Positions 1-10,035 of a stretch of 64,000 nucleotides of DNA are shown piece after piece (positions within the stretch are counted from its first letter, which is position 1; each line of letters opens with the position of its first letter). Made by a program: the position numbers and the translations under genes. Source of the DNA: Macrotis lagotis. Lineage: Eukaryota > Chordata > Mammalia > Peramelemorphia > Peramelidae. A model generated the notes under the pieces. That model was not told the origin of the DNA, did no database searches, and saw only the letters and a list, made by a program, of their open reading frames with translations. The stretch is taken from contig NC_133658.1 in the NCBI RefSeq assembly GCF_037893015.1, positions 171,527,711-171,591,710 of the forward strand. The letters are read 5' to 3'.

Positions 1-705
1 GGGGGCCACTGATGAAATAAAAGGTTGCCCAAATACAACAAAATATTTATAGAAACAACTTTTTGTGGTAATACATAACTGGAAAAAAAGTAGATGCCCA
101 TTGATTGCTGAGGTGGCTAAATAAATATTATTGTGACATAAGAAATGACAAATATGATGACCACAGAGAAGCATGGAAAGACTTACATTAATTGATGCAG
201 AGTGAAGTAAGCAGAGCCTAGAAAACAATGGATGCAATGATTTACACCAATGAAAATAGAACAACCATCTTAAAACAGTAAGAATCTGATGCAAAATTAC
301 AAAGAAAAAGCTTGGTTCCAGAGAAGTAATATGAAAAGACGCTTATCCCTATTCCTTTGAGGAGAAGCATGTGTTTTAGGGAGTCTATGAGTTTGGAACA
401 CTGAAAAAATTGTTAGATTTTTTTCAACTTTTTGATAAGATTTTTCGATATTTTTTCCTTTCTTTTTTCCTTATTTCCTTTTTTTAAAATTCTAAGCATG
501 CTATTTTTCACTTTCTTTCATTTTTTCTTTTATCTGAATATTTTTGTACAAAATTACTATTATGGGAATGTTTTGCGTAATTGCACATGTACAACCTATA
601 TCTGATTTCTTATCGTTTCAGGAAGAGGGTAGGGGAGGAAGGAAGTGATCTGGAAATCAAAACTTAAAAAAATTAAAAAATTTTAAAAAATTTAAAAATT
701 TAAAA
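1..705 (+). mobile_element. L1 LINE, 3' end of an older copy
   Basis: Diverged end of L1 ORF2 plus 3' UTR. The order of blocks (AATATTTATAGAAACAAC, then TAAGAAATGACAAATATGATG, then a pyrimidine-rich stretch, then GGGAGGAAGGAA and an A-rich tail) is the same as in the other L1 tails of this window. The element enters from the left edge, so its 5' end is unseen. No open frame remains. Confidence 0.75.
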
Positions 706-957
706 AATAAAATTTTTTTTTTTACAAATCCCTGTTATATGGACAGCTTTATGGGAGGGTGAGTTGAAAGAATATAGAAGGAAACTTAGATGATATAAGG
801 CAACAATATCCCTTGTATTTATTTTTTAAAATAAAAACAAAGAAAAATAAAAGATTCACAAGGGGATACAGTGCTATTGTTATCACTACTGTGTTGAAAT
901 ACTCTTCACTTCAGGGTTACTGGTCTCCTTTGCTATTCTAAGAAAAAGACATTTCAT
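706..957. other. AT-rich spacer, nothing recognised
   Basis: Short A/T-rich stretch between the L1 tail and an L2 fragment. I see no ORF, repeat family or site in it. Confidence 0.5.
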
Positions 958-1290
958 CTCTTGTCTGTAGGCATTTTCTCTATCTTTGAAGGCTTTTCCT
1001 CTTCATCTCTGCCTTTGAGCTTTCCTGGCTTCCTTCAAATCCCAACTAAAATTCTATCTTCTACAGAAAATCTTCCTAACCCTCTTAATTCTAGTGCCTT
1101 CCCTCTTTTAATTTTTTTTCTATTTATTCTATATCTAGCCCATTGTCCATATTTGTTGGCTTATTGTCTCCTCCATTAGATTGTGAGTTCCTTGAAGGCA
1201 GGGGTACTGTTTTTCTCCTTTTGTATTTCCAGCTCTTAGCAGAATTTGTTGCAAAAATATTTAATAAATGTTTACTGACTGACTGAATTA
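958..1290 (+). mobile_element. L2 LINE 3' end
   Basis: The order seen is a CT-rich part (CCTTCAAATCCCAACTAAAA), ATTAGATTGTGAGTTCCTTG, GGCAGGGGTACTG, then AATAAATGTTTACTGACTGA. This is the diagnostic order of the L2 3' UTR ending in its short tail repeat. Ancient and non-coding. Confidence 0.8.
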
Positions 1291-1446
1291 CATATTCATT
1301 TAAAATGTAACATGGTCATAGTTTCATGGACCATCTTCTTTTATTCTTCATATATTGAAATGCTTGTTTACTTAATGATTGCTATATTCATAATTTTTAA
1401 AAGAAAATTTTAAGCAGGAAAATATGGGTTCAGAATAAACTGTTGT

Positions 1447-1690
1447 TCTTTTTTCCCTTTTAAATAGTATTTTATTTTCCCCAATTACATATAAAGATCA
1501 TTTCTGACATTCATTTTTTTATCAGATTTTGAGTTCTAAATTTTTCTTCCTCTTTCCCCTTTCCATTCCCAAGACAACAAGCAATTTGATATAGGTTATA
1601 AATGTTTTATCAATGTCATTCTTTTTGAACAAGGAAAAAAACCTCATAATATATGAACAGAAATTTACTTTCAAATTAAAAAGAAAAAAA
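1447..1690 (-). mobile_element. L1 LINE 3' end
   Basis: Reads in reverse as an L1 3' UTR: CCCCAATTACATATAAAGAT, GATTTTGAGTTCTAAA, a CT-rich block and GATATAGGTTATAAATG. Strongly 5'-truncated, about 240 bp. Confidence 0.75.
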
Positions 1691-1699
1691 GAAAGGCAA

Positions 1700-2440
1700 A
1701 TTTAACCAATTTTAATTTTTTCAACTCTAAAATTGGTAAAGTTGACAAAAGATGAAAAATGCTGGAGAGGCTACAGGAATATAGGCATAATAATGCCTTG
1801 TTAGATTGAACTGGGAAGTAGTTCAACCATTCTGAGAAATAATTGGACATTTTACCATCCTCAACCCCACAGTATCTAAATTGAATGTGCTCTTTGATCC
1901 AACGATACTCCTATTGGACATATGCCCTAGGGAGGTTAAAGACAGAATTCTTATTTATACAAAAATATTTATAGGAACAATTTTTGTAGTAGTAAAGAAC
2001 TAGGAAAAAATTCTGGATTTCTATCAATTAGGGAATGACTTAGCAAATTATGCTATATTAATGCAATGAAATATTATTATACTGTAAGAAATAATGAACA
2101 TAAAGAATTCAGAAAAATTTGGAGAAACTTCATGAATTCATGTGGAACAAAATAAACAGCTCAAAGAAGAATGCACATGATTATCAAAATTATGGAAAGG
2201 AAAACAGCATTGAAAGACTTTGCAACTCAATACAATGGCCAATCATTATTTTAAGATTGATGTAAAATGTGCCTACCTCCTATTGAGAGAGAAGCTGTGG
2301 CATGGAGGTGTAGAATGAGATATAATTTTTTAGTTATGACCAATATGTTGAATTGTTTTACTTAACTGTAGTTATTATAAGAAAAGAATTAAAGGCAGAA
2401 ATAGGGAAGATATCAGTCAATGGAAAATAAGAATAAATTT
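1700..2440 (+). mobile_element. L1 LINE, old ORF2/3' UTR fragment
   Basis: Degraded end of ORF2. The marks TTGATCCAACGATACTCCTA, ACAAAAATATTTATAGGAAC and AGTAGTAAAGAACTAGG correspond to the FDP...PLLG and IFIAALF...KNW stretch of L1 ORF2. Many frame breaks; more diverged than the L1 at 3500. Confidence 0.7.
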
Positions 2441-2609
2441 GAAAAATAGAAGAAAGCATCAATAAGCTATTTCAAAACAAAATGATTTACACATTTGATC
2501 CAAAATGCTTCTAATATAATTCATGTGTATTTTAATTCTGCATGAACAATATATCTGTACTTCTGTTTTCTAAGGGGGAAAAAAAGGTCAAATCAACCAA
2601 CATTTATCT

Positions 2610-3400
2610 TTTCAATTGATATTTTATTTTTTTCAATTACATGTTATGAAAGTTTTTCAACATTCATTCATATGCATATGCATATTTCTAAGTTATGTAA
2701 TTTTCTTCTACTCTCCATTCCCACCCCTCTCTCCTTAGTCAGGTGAATATTGTACATATACATTTATGTTTAACGTGTTTACAGATTAGTCATTTTCTGT
2801 ATGAGGAATTAGAATTAAGGGAAAAGAAAGAAAATCATGCAATAGGAATGAAATACATAAGAGAAGTTTTTAAAAAGTGAATATAGTGTTCATTAGGATT
2901 CTATAGGGTTTTTTGTTCTGTTTTGTTTTGTTTTCTTCCTCTGGATGGGGATAGTATTGTCTATAGCTGGTCTCCAGGGTTGTCTGAGTTCTCTAAACTG
3001 CTGAGTGGAGCTGCATACATCAAGGTTGATCATCTTGCAATGTTGTTGTTAAAGTGTACAGTGTTCTCTTGGTTCTGCTCCCTTCACTTAGCATCAGATA
3101 CCTTAAGACATTCTATGCTTCTCTAGAGTCTGACCATTCATGGTTTCTTATAGAACAGTAGTACCTCATAAAATTCATGTACTTAACTTGTTTAACCATT
3201 CCCCAATTGATGTACCTCCCCTCAATTTCCAATTCTTTGCCACTACAAAAAAAGCTACTATGAATATTTTGGAATATGTGGGACTTTTCCCATTTTTAAA
3301 TGATTTCTTCTGGATATAGACCTAGTATTTGTATTGCTGGGTCAAAGGGTATGATCAGTTTTATTGCTCTTTGAGTATGGTTCCATATCAGCATTTACTT
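2610..3400 (-). mobile_element. L1 LINE 3' portion
   Basis: Reverse-strand L1. From left to right it runs 3' UTR (TTTCAATTACATGTTATG), the CTCTGGATGGGGATAG block, ATTCCCCAATTGATG, CAATTCTTTGCCACTAC, then GCTGGGTCAAAGGGTATGA in the ORF2 C-terminal coding part. It is 5'-truncated and carries a TTTTGTTTTG run near 2915. Confidence 0.8.
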
Positions 3401-3499
3401 TTTAAACAAATCTATTTATTTTTCCAATTATATGTAAATATAATCTGTCATCTATGAAGAGGGGAGAAATTTATGATCAAACAAGAAATATTATAAATT

Positions 3500-4668
3500 A
3501 TAAATTGCTAAATGGGTGATTTTGACCATATTAAATTAAAAAGATTTTACACTAATAAAACGAATGCAGTCAAGATTAGAAAGAAGGAAGAAAGCTGGGA
3601 GACAATTTTTCACAGCTAGTGTTTCTGATAAAGGACTCATTTCTAAAATATATAGAGAACCAAATCAAGTTTATAAAACTACAAGTCATTCTTTAATTGA
3701 TAAAGGGTCAAAGGATAGGAACAGGCAGTTTTCAGATGAAGAAATCAAAGCTATTTATAATCATATAAAAAGGTTCTAAATCATTATTGATTAGAGAAAT
3801 ACAAATTTAAAGAACTATGAGGTACCCATCTTACAACTATCATATTGACTAAAATGATCAAAGAGGATGTGGGAAAATTGGGACATTAAGCTTTGCTGAT
3901 AAGTTGTGGACTGAGCCCGTCATTCTGGAGGGCAATCTGGAACTATGGCCAAAATCCAAAGCTGATCATATCCTTTGATCCAACAGAACCCATATTAGGT
4001 CTGTATACCAAAGAAATCATTAAAAATGGTAAACATCTCACATGTTCAAAAATATTTATAGCAGCTCTTTTTGTACTGGAAAAGAACTGGAAATTAATGG
4101 AATGCTCATCAATTGGGGAACGACTGAACAAGTTATAGTATATGAATGCTATGGAGTACTATTGTTATATAAGAAGTCATGAGCCATTGGACTTTAGAAA
4201 AGTCTATAAAGACTTACATGATCTGATGCCACATGATGTGAGCAGAACCAAGAGAATATTGTATACATAAATAACAGCATTGTAAGATGATCAATTATGA
4301 TGAATATAGCTCCTCTCAGCAGTTCAGAGATCAAGAGAGACCTGCTATGGACAATGCCATCCATATCCAGAGGAAAAAACTGCAAAGTCTGAATTCATGC
4401 TATGATCACTTTTTGAACAATTCTTTTATGTTTTTCCTGCCTTTCTCATGTTCCCCCCCCCCTTAGTTCTAATTCCTCTTTCATAACATGATTAACATGT
4501 AAATATGTTAAACAGGAATATACATGTACAACTTTTACCAGACTGTTTACCACCATGGGAGGGGGGGGAGGAAAATGTAGAACTCATAATTTGCAAATGG
4601 ATAAATATTGAAAAACTACCATTCCATGTAAAGAGGAAAAAGAAAATAAAGAAAATAAAATAAAATTT
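3500..4668 (+). mobile_element. L1 LINE, ORF2 C-terminus and 3' UTR
   Basis: One of the best-preserved L1 coding remnants here. The frame beginning at 3564 reads DKGLISKIYRE and later NRQFSDEEIKAIYNHIKRF, matching the C-terminal part of L1 ORF2 (family pattern DKGLISRIYNE...MNRHFS). A second frame from 3893 reads FDPTEPILGLYTKEI and IFIAALFVLEKNWKL, the terminal ORF2 motif. The two lie in different frames, so the gene is broken. A 3' UTR with C and G runs (4447, 4561) and an A-rich end follows. Confidence 0.88.
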
Positions 4669-4689
4669 CAATTATAAAAAATTAGAAAG

Positions 4690-5116
4690 CATTTATTTTT
4701 AAAATGGATTCACTTATTTTTCCAATTATAGGTAAAGATAATTTTCAATATTTATTTTTATAAAGTTTTCTCCCTCCTACTCTTCCTTCTCCTACCATAA
4801 GATAGCAAATAATCTGATAAAGGTTTTACACCTATATCTAGCTACATCTAATTTATGTCTATATCTAATCTATCTCTATCTCTGTCTCTATCTCTATCTT
4901 TATCTCTATCATCTCTATCTCTATCATCTCTATCTCTATCCACATACACATATTTCCATATTATTTCACATGCTATGAAAGAAGAATCAGAACAAAAAAA
5001 ATAATGAGAAAGAAAAAACAAAAAACAAATTAAAAAAGTGAAAATAGTATGCTTTGATCTGCATTCAGATTCCACAGTTCTTTCTCTGGATGTGGATAGT
5101 ATTTTACCATCACAGG
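4690..5116 (-). mobile_element. L1 LINE 3' end split by a microsatellite
   Basis: Reverse L1 3' UTR (TCCAATTATAGGTAAAGATA, AGCAAATAATCTGATAAAGG), then a TCTATC-type array at 4853-4940, then TTTCACATGCTATGAAAGAA and CTCTGGATGTGGATAGTA. The array sits where other copies have a plain AT stretch, so it expanded inside the L1. Confidence 0.8.
4853..4940. repeat. TCTATC-type microsatellite
   Basis: About 88 bp of imperfect six-base units (ATCTCT and ATCTCTATC variants) within a minus-strand L1 3' UTR. Its reverse strand translates as an RDRDRD-like run, which is not a gene. Confidence 0.9.
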
Positions 5117-5311
5117 TATTAAATATTTATATGAGCTGTTATTACTCTTACACTAGGTTTGACACCTATGGGTTATATTTAATTCGTGTTCAAACAGTCC
5201 TCCCATTTTTACTTCCTAAACATTTCTGGAAATTTCCCTTTATGCCCACCCTGCCCCTATATTAACTGTTTTCTTCTCACCAACACACCAAAATTGTCTC
5301 ACTGGTCTGCC
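5117..5311. other. Unassigned spacer
   Basis: CT-rich sequence between an L1 and a MAR1 SINE. It could be part of an L2 interrupted by the SINE, because similar CT-rich DNA resumes at 5569, but I cannot assign it firmly. Confidence 0.4.
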
Positions 5312-5568
5312 TAAGAGTTTTGTTGTTCAGTTGTTTTTTAGTTGTGTCCGACTCTTCATGCCCCATTTTGGGGTCTTCTTGCAAAGATACTGGAGTGTTT
5401 TGCCTTTCCTTCTCCAACTCATTTTACAGTTTAGGAAACTAAGGTAAATATGGTAAAGTGACTTGCTCAGGGTCACATAGGCAGAGACCAGATTTGAATT
5501 CAGAGAAGATGAGTCTTCCTGACTCCAGGACCTGCACTCCATTTGCTGTCCCACCTACCTGACTAACA
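5312..5568 (-). mobile_element. MAR1-type CORE-SINE
   Basis: Nearly full-length reverse copy. It begins with the BovB/RTE-like tail (GTTGTGTCCGACTCTTCATG, then GATACTGGAGTG), continues through the CORE (CAGGGTCACATAGGCAGAG) and ends with the tRNA-like head (TGCTGTCCCACCTACCTG). Its 3' tail resembles RTE/BovB LINEs. Confidence 0.85.
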
Positions 5569-5779
5569 CTTTTATCTCCTTCCTAACCCATTCTTCATTA
5601 CATTACTTAAGTAATCTTTCCAATATGAAACTTTTAAGTCACTCATATAAAAAATACTCTCCTAGATTCCCACTAATTACAAAAGATAATAGAAAACCCA
5701 TATCTCCATAATTTAAGGTCCCCATCTCTAGCCATATTTTATTCTCTATTGCCTCCTTCTCCAGAGTGTAAGTACCCCT

Positions 5780-6300
5780 CTGAATTGGAAGTTGGGTAGA
5801 AGTGAATTCTAGGCACATGGAAAAGCCAGTGCAAAGGTATGAAGACAATAAATAAAATATGTGAAAAACAGAGAGAAGGCTCTCTGGATCACAGAGAGCC
5901 AGACGTGAGTGATATCCAGTGAGGAAGGAATGACAGGTCGGGGGTCCTGTTGTTTAAAGGCTTTAAAAACCAAACAAAAGAGTTAATATTTGATTCTAGT
6001 TGCAATATGGAGTCACTGGTCTTGATGGAGAGATTTGTGACCTAATTTTTGTTTAGGGGAAATCACTTTGACAAAAGTATGGATGATGGACAGGAGTGAT
6101 GAGAAACTTGAGGCAGGGAGACTGTTAAAATAACAAGCAAGAAGTAATGATGGTATCAATTGAATTGATAGTTGTATGAATCAGAGATAAGGGGTCTTAT
6201 GCAAGAGATGTTGCATCCAAAAGTCAAAATAGCATATGCAATGAGAGAGAGAGAGAGAGAGAGAAAGTCCAATATAATAACAAGGTTACAGCCAAGGGAG
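5780..6300 (-). mobile_element. L2 LINE 3' region
   Basis: Reverse-strand L2 recognised from GAAAAGCCAGTGCAAAGGTA, GTTTAAAGGCTTTAAAAACC, ATATTTGATTCTAGTTGCAA and GGGGAAATCACTTTGACAA. On the opposite strand these correspond to the L2 ORF2 end and 3' UTR. Heavily diverged and non-coding. Confidence 0.7.
6241..6264. repeat. (GA)n microsatellite
   Basis: About 24 bp of GA dinucleotides inside the degraded L2. Confidence 0.9.
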
Positions 6301-6402
6301 ATCAGAAGGATGGCTATACCTTTGATAAAAGTAGGGATATTTAGAAGAGGTGAGGGACTGAGGAAGAGAAAAGTTTAGTTTGGGACAAATCACCTTATTC
6401 CT

Positions 6403-6548
6403 TGTATATATATATGTATATAAACCTCCCCCAATCCTCTTGAGGGTAGGTATACATTCTATTTTTTTGTTTTTGTTTTTTGTATCCTCAGGGCCTAAGA
6501 CAGGACCTGGCCCATGAGGCATTTAAAAAATTCTTGTTGATGAATTGA
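6403..6548 (+). mobile_element. L2 LINE 3' terminus with TA repeat
   Basis: A short TA/TG run (6403-6421) is followed by CTCTTGAGGGTAGG, TCAGGGCCTAAGACAGGACC and TTCTTGTTGATGAATTGATG, which is the L2 3' terminal sequence. Confidence 0.7.
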
Positions 6549-6789
6549 TGCTACTCTCCTTCATGTACTCATCTCTAGACAAGTTGCCTTACTCACTATT
6601 CCCTGATCTTCTACTGTTTTCAACTGCGAAGAAAATTGTAGGCATGGAGAGAAGGAGAAAGAAAGGATTAAGATGGAAGAGTATTTACATTAAGTTATCT
6701 TATGCCAGGATAACTTATCCTCTTCAACATCTTTAAAGGTGGATTTTTGCAAATGTCTTTTTTTTTTTTTGCAAAAAGACTCTAAGAAG
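6549..6789. other. Low-copy sequence, nothing recognised
   Basis: A 63-codon open frame from 6545 has no recognisable domain and overlaps L2 at its start. A poly-T run lies at 6759-6770. No other structure seen. Confidence 0.4.
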
Positions 6790-6959
6790 GAACTCATTTT
6801 TTTTTAGTTTTTTTGCAAGGCAATGGGGTTAAATGGCTTGCCCAAGGCCACACAGCTAGGTAATTATTAAATGTCTGAGACAGGATTTGAACCCAGGTAC
6901 TCCTGACTCCAGGGCCAGTGCTTTATCCACTGCACCACCTAGCTGCCCCCATGAACTCA
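6790..6959 (-). mobile_element. WSINE1-type CORE-SINE with duplications
   Basis: Reverse copy at about 6797-6952: T-rich tail, GCAAGGCAATGGGGTTAAAT, CACACAGCTAGGTAATTATT, then the head TGCACCACCTAGCTGCCCCC. It is flanked by GAACTCA at 6790-6796 and 6953-6959. Full length and young. Confidence 0.92.
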
Positions 6960-7062
6960 ATATTTTCTAAGGCAACCCCTTGCATTTTGGGAAAAAATCT
7001 CAGTTAGATGAAGGCTAAGAGCCTGTCTCATCCAACTTAAACCTGAATAAGAATTAGTTACC

Positions 7063-7200
7063 ATTGAAAGGGAGTTGAATTTGGAGTCAGAAGACATCCA
7101 AATTCACCTCAGATGTTTATTACCTAAATCACTAAATTTCTCTGGACCTCAGATTCCTCAACTATAAAATTAGGGGTCCTTGAGATCCTTTACAGCTCTT
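7063..7200 (+). mobile_element. MIR-type CORE-SINE
   Basis: Marks are TTGGAGTCAGAAGACATCCA, TCTCTGGACCTCAGATTCCT and CAACTATAAAATTAGGGGTC, the head, CORE and 3' part of MIR/Ther-1. Diverged. Confidence 0.75.
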
Positions 7201-7209
7201 TACAGGAGG

Positions 7210-7590
7210 GTCAACCTCCTTCACACTCAAACTTATCTACTAGCTACTTCCCTAACTCAAAATCTCATCTTCCAGTTCTGAGTCTTTGTACAACTGGTCC
7301 CCAGGCTGGGAGGTTCCCCCTCACCCTCACCTCTGCCTCTTGGAATCCCCCCAGTTTCCTTCCAGCCTCAGATCAAATGCTACCAAGAGGAAGCCTTTCA
7401 TGATGCCCTCCCATCATTAGTCAAATCACCTTTATCTCTGAAATCCACTCATACTCACTTATTTGTAAACACTATAGAATGTGAGCTCCTCATGAACGAA
7501 CTATTTCTTATCTTTTGTTTTTTCCCCCATCTTTGTACTCCAGAATCTATCCCTGTGTCTGGAAGATAGTAGGCATGAACAAACATACTT
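7210..7590 (+). mobile_element. L2 LINE 3' region
   Basis: Plus-strand L2: CCTCAGATCAAATGCTACCA, GAATGTGAGCTCCTCATGAA and a variant ending with TGTGTCTGGAAGATAG. The segment 7461-7575 is nearly repeated at 8853-8966 (see findings). Confidence 0.8.
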
Positions 7591-8250
7591 TGAATCTGAC
7601 TTTTATTGAATCTATTGCTTCCCCTGCCCGACCCACCCTGCCAGCTCTCCTCTTGCTGATTTGATTTCCAGCTGGGCTGTAAGGAATGTTGCCCAGATGT
7701 TGCATTCCTATTTGGTTTTTCCTACTTTGTCTTAAGGCAGAATCTGCAGCCCAAATAACCACCTCTTTCTGTGGAAATTTCACTAAATGAGACAGCTCTC
7801 AGCTTTCCCTTGGTTTCTCACTGGCCTCCCTCCTTCCCAATTTGCTTCCAGTAGCTTACCTTATTTAACCTTCTTCAACAAAGGCAGATGGATCTTGGAA
7901 TCAAGGTTGCTCCCCTCTAACAACTCTTCTATTCAGTGCCTACCCCCACTCTCACCCTCATGCTAAAGCCCCCTTTTTTCAATCTTTGCTCTTTATCTCC
8001 AGACACCCCTTCAGATGGACCCCTCTTTGCTCCTTCTTCTAGGTGATTGTGTACTCATTATTCCCCTACCATCTCCTCTCCAGAAGATTGTAATCCAGAT
8101 GGGAGGATTGTTTGATAATGAAGTTGCCTTGGTGGGTGGCAGCAGGAGTGATTAGAAGAAGAGCCAAGGAAATGAAATGATTTCTGTCTTAAAGGACTTG
8201 GCAGGACTTGATATTCTTTTTCAGAGATTCAATTCAATAGACCTACTATG
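7591..8250. other. Low-copy sequence
   Basis: About 660 bp without a recognisable repeat, rather GC-rich for this window. A 78-codon minus-strand frame (7547-7783) overlaps the L2 end and shows no domain. It could be constrained non-coding DNA; nothing visible proves it. Confidence 0.4.
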
Positions 8251-8635
8251 TAGAGGGTTAGAGGAAGCATGGAATAGTCCATAGAAAGCCAGCCTTTGGA
8301 CTAGAAAGACCAGAGTTCACATATCCCTTCTGACACACAGGCTTTTTAATTTTGACCATAAGATTATGCATTACAATAATAGCAATAGTTAACATTGATA
8401 TAGTGCTACTATGCTCTAGGTACTATGCTAAACACTTTATGAGTATTGTATCATTTTATCTTCAGAGAAAAAGTGTGGGAAGTAAGTGCTATTATTATCC
8501 TTATTTTACGGGTAAAGATACTGAGGCTAACAGAGATTAGATGACTTCCCAGGGTCACACCCCTAGGAAGTGTCTGAAGCTCATTCTTGACTTGAAACCT
8601 GACTTTCCCCTCCATTGTGCCACCTACATTGGTCA
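8251..8635 (+). mobile_element. MIR-type elements
   Basis: From 8370 a marsupial MIR variant is clear: ATTGATATAGTGCTACTATG, ACTATGCTAAACACTTTATG, ATTATTATCCTTATTTTACG, CCCAGGGTCACACCCCTAGG and TTGTGCCACCTACATTGG. The stretch 8251-8340 looks like a second, poorer SINE head. Confidence 0.7.
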
Positions 8636-8639
8636 TGTG

Positions 8640-9046
8640 AGGCAAGATGGGTGGCATAAGATTCCTGATCTGAAGTCAGGAAGACAAGTTCAAATCCTGT
8701 TTTAGAAGCTTTACTAGCTAAGTGACCTTGTACAAGTCACTTACCTTCTCTGCCTTAGTTTCTTCATCTATAAATTGTAAATAATAATATCTATTTCACA
8801 GGGTTGTTATAAGAATCAAATTTAAATTTTATATCTATCTATCTATCTATATATTTGTGAATATTATAGAATGTCAGCTCCTCATAAACAGGGACTATTT
8901 CTTATCTTTTCTTTTTTCCCCATCTTTATACTCCAGAATCTATCCCTGTGTCTGGAAGATAGGCATATATACATATATATATATAATATATATATATGTA
9001 AATCTTTGTAGACCTTGAAATGCAATATAAATGTTAACTGTTATTA
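8640..9046 (+). mobile_element. MIR/Ther-type CORE-SINE split by a copied insert
   Basis: The 5' part (8640-8821) has AAGTCAGGAAGACAAGTTCA, TTTCTTCATCTATAAATTG and TTTCACAGGGTTGTTATAAG. The 3' part resumes at about 8998 with TTTGTAGACCTTGAAATGCA and AATGTTAACTGTTATTATGG. Between them lies foreign sequence (8822-8998). Confidence 0.75.
8822..8998 (+). repeat. Copied L2 block flanked by microsatellites
   Basis: Structure: an ATCT-type run (8832-8852), then 8853-8966 nearly identical to 7461-7575 in the same orientation, then a TA-rich run to about 8997. The block carries the same private variants as the upstream L2 (end TGTGTCTGGAAGATAG). It is a local duplicate rather than an independent L2 insertion. 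Confidence 0.8.
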
Positions 9047-9059
9047 TGGGTACTTCCTC

Positions 9060-9275
9060 AAAGGGAGCTCCCTAGATGAATGAATTTTAAGCTGGATTCT
9101 TAGGGGGGAAAAAAAATCAAGCCCCAAAACAAACAAACCAGAGCCAGTCCCTGTTCTCAAGGAGCACATGGGAGATTAAAATCTATATATAAGCAAATAA
9201 ATAGAAAGGATAGAGTAATTTCAAGCAGGGGAGAGTGCTAATCTCTTGGAGCAGGTGATTCTTAAGCTGTTCTTT
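9060..9275 (-). mobile_element. L2 LINE fragment
   Basis: Reverse L2 3' UTR: CAGTCCCTGTTCTCAAGGAG, GATAGAGTAATTTCAAGCAG and GGAGCAGGTGATTCTTAAGC. The terminal tail repeat is missing or unrecognisable. Confidence 0.6.
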
Positions 9276-9835
9276 TATTTGTTTTTTAAACATTCTTTTC
9301 TTTTTAAATTTTAAATTTAAATTTGTAAATTCATAAATTCTCTTTCTCCTACCTCTCCCGCCACCGACTGAGAAGTCAAGTAATATCAATCATACATGTG
9401 AAATCATGCAAAACATATTTCCATATTAGTTATGTCACAAAAAATAAAAAAATAAAAAAAATTATACTTTGGTTTGTTCTCAGAGTTCATCAGTTCCCTC
9501 TTTGGAGCAGTAGATAGCATTTTTTCATCATGAGTCCTTTGGAATTATCTTAGATCACTGTATTGATCAGAGTTGTTGAGGCTTTCACAGTTGATTTTTG
9601 TTACAATATTGATATCCCTGAAACAATGATTGTCTAGTTCTTCATACTTCCCTATACATCATGATATTCATATAGGTTTTGCCATGTTTTTTTTCTGAAA
9701 TTTCCTTCTTCATTTCTTATAATACAATATTCTATCACAATCATATGCCACATTATGTTTAGCTATTCTCCAACTGATGAGTATTCCATCAATTTCCAAT
9801 TCTTTGCCATCACAAAAAGAGCTGCTTTAAATATG

Positions 9836-9929
9836 CCTTTCTTTCTTTCTTCTTTCTTTCTTCTTTCTTTCTTCCTTCCTTCCTTCCTTCCTTCCTTCCT
9901 TCCTTCCTTCCTTCCTTCCTTCCTTCTTT

Positions 9930-9986
<57 letters not shown>

Positions 9987-10035
9987 CTTTCTTCCTTTCT
10001 CCCTTTCTCCCTTCCTTCCTTTCTTTTTCTCTTTT
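9836..10035. repeat. Compound pyrimidine microsatellite (TTTC/TTCC/TC)
   Basis: About 200 bp of pure pyrimidine on the plus strand: TTTC units, then TTCC units, then a TC run of about 50 bp, then mixed units. It lies inside the ORF2 part of a minus-strand L1. Open frames across it are artefacts (poly Ser/Phe/Leu or Arg/Glu/Lys). Confidence 0.95.
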
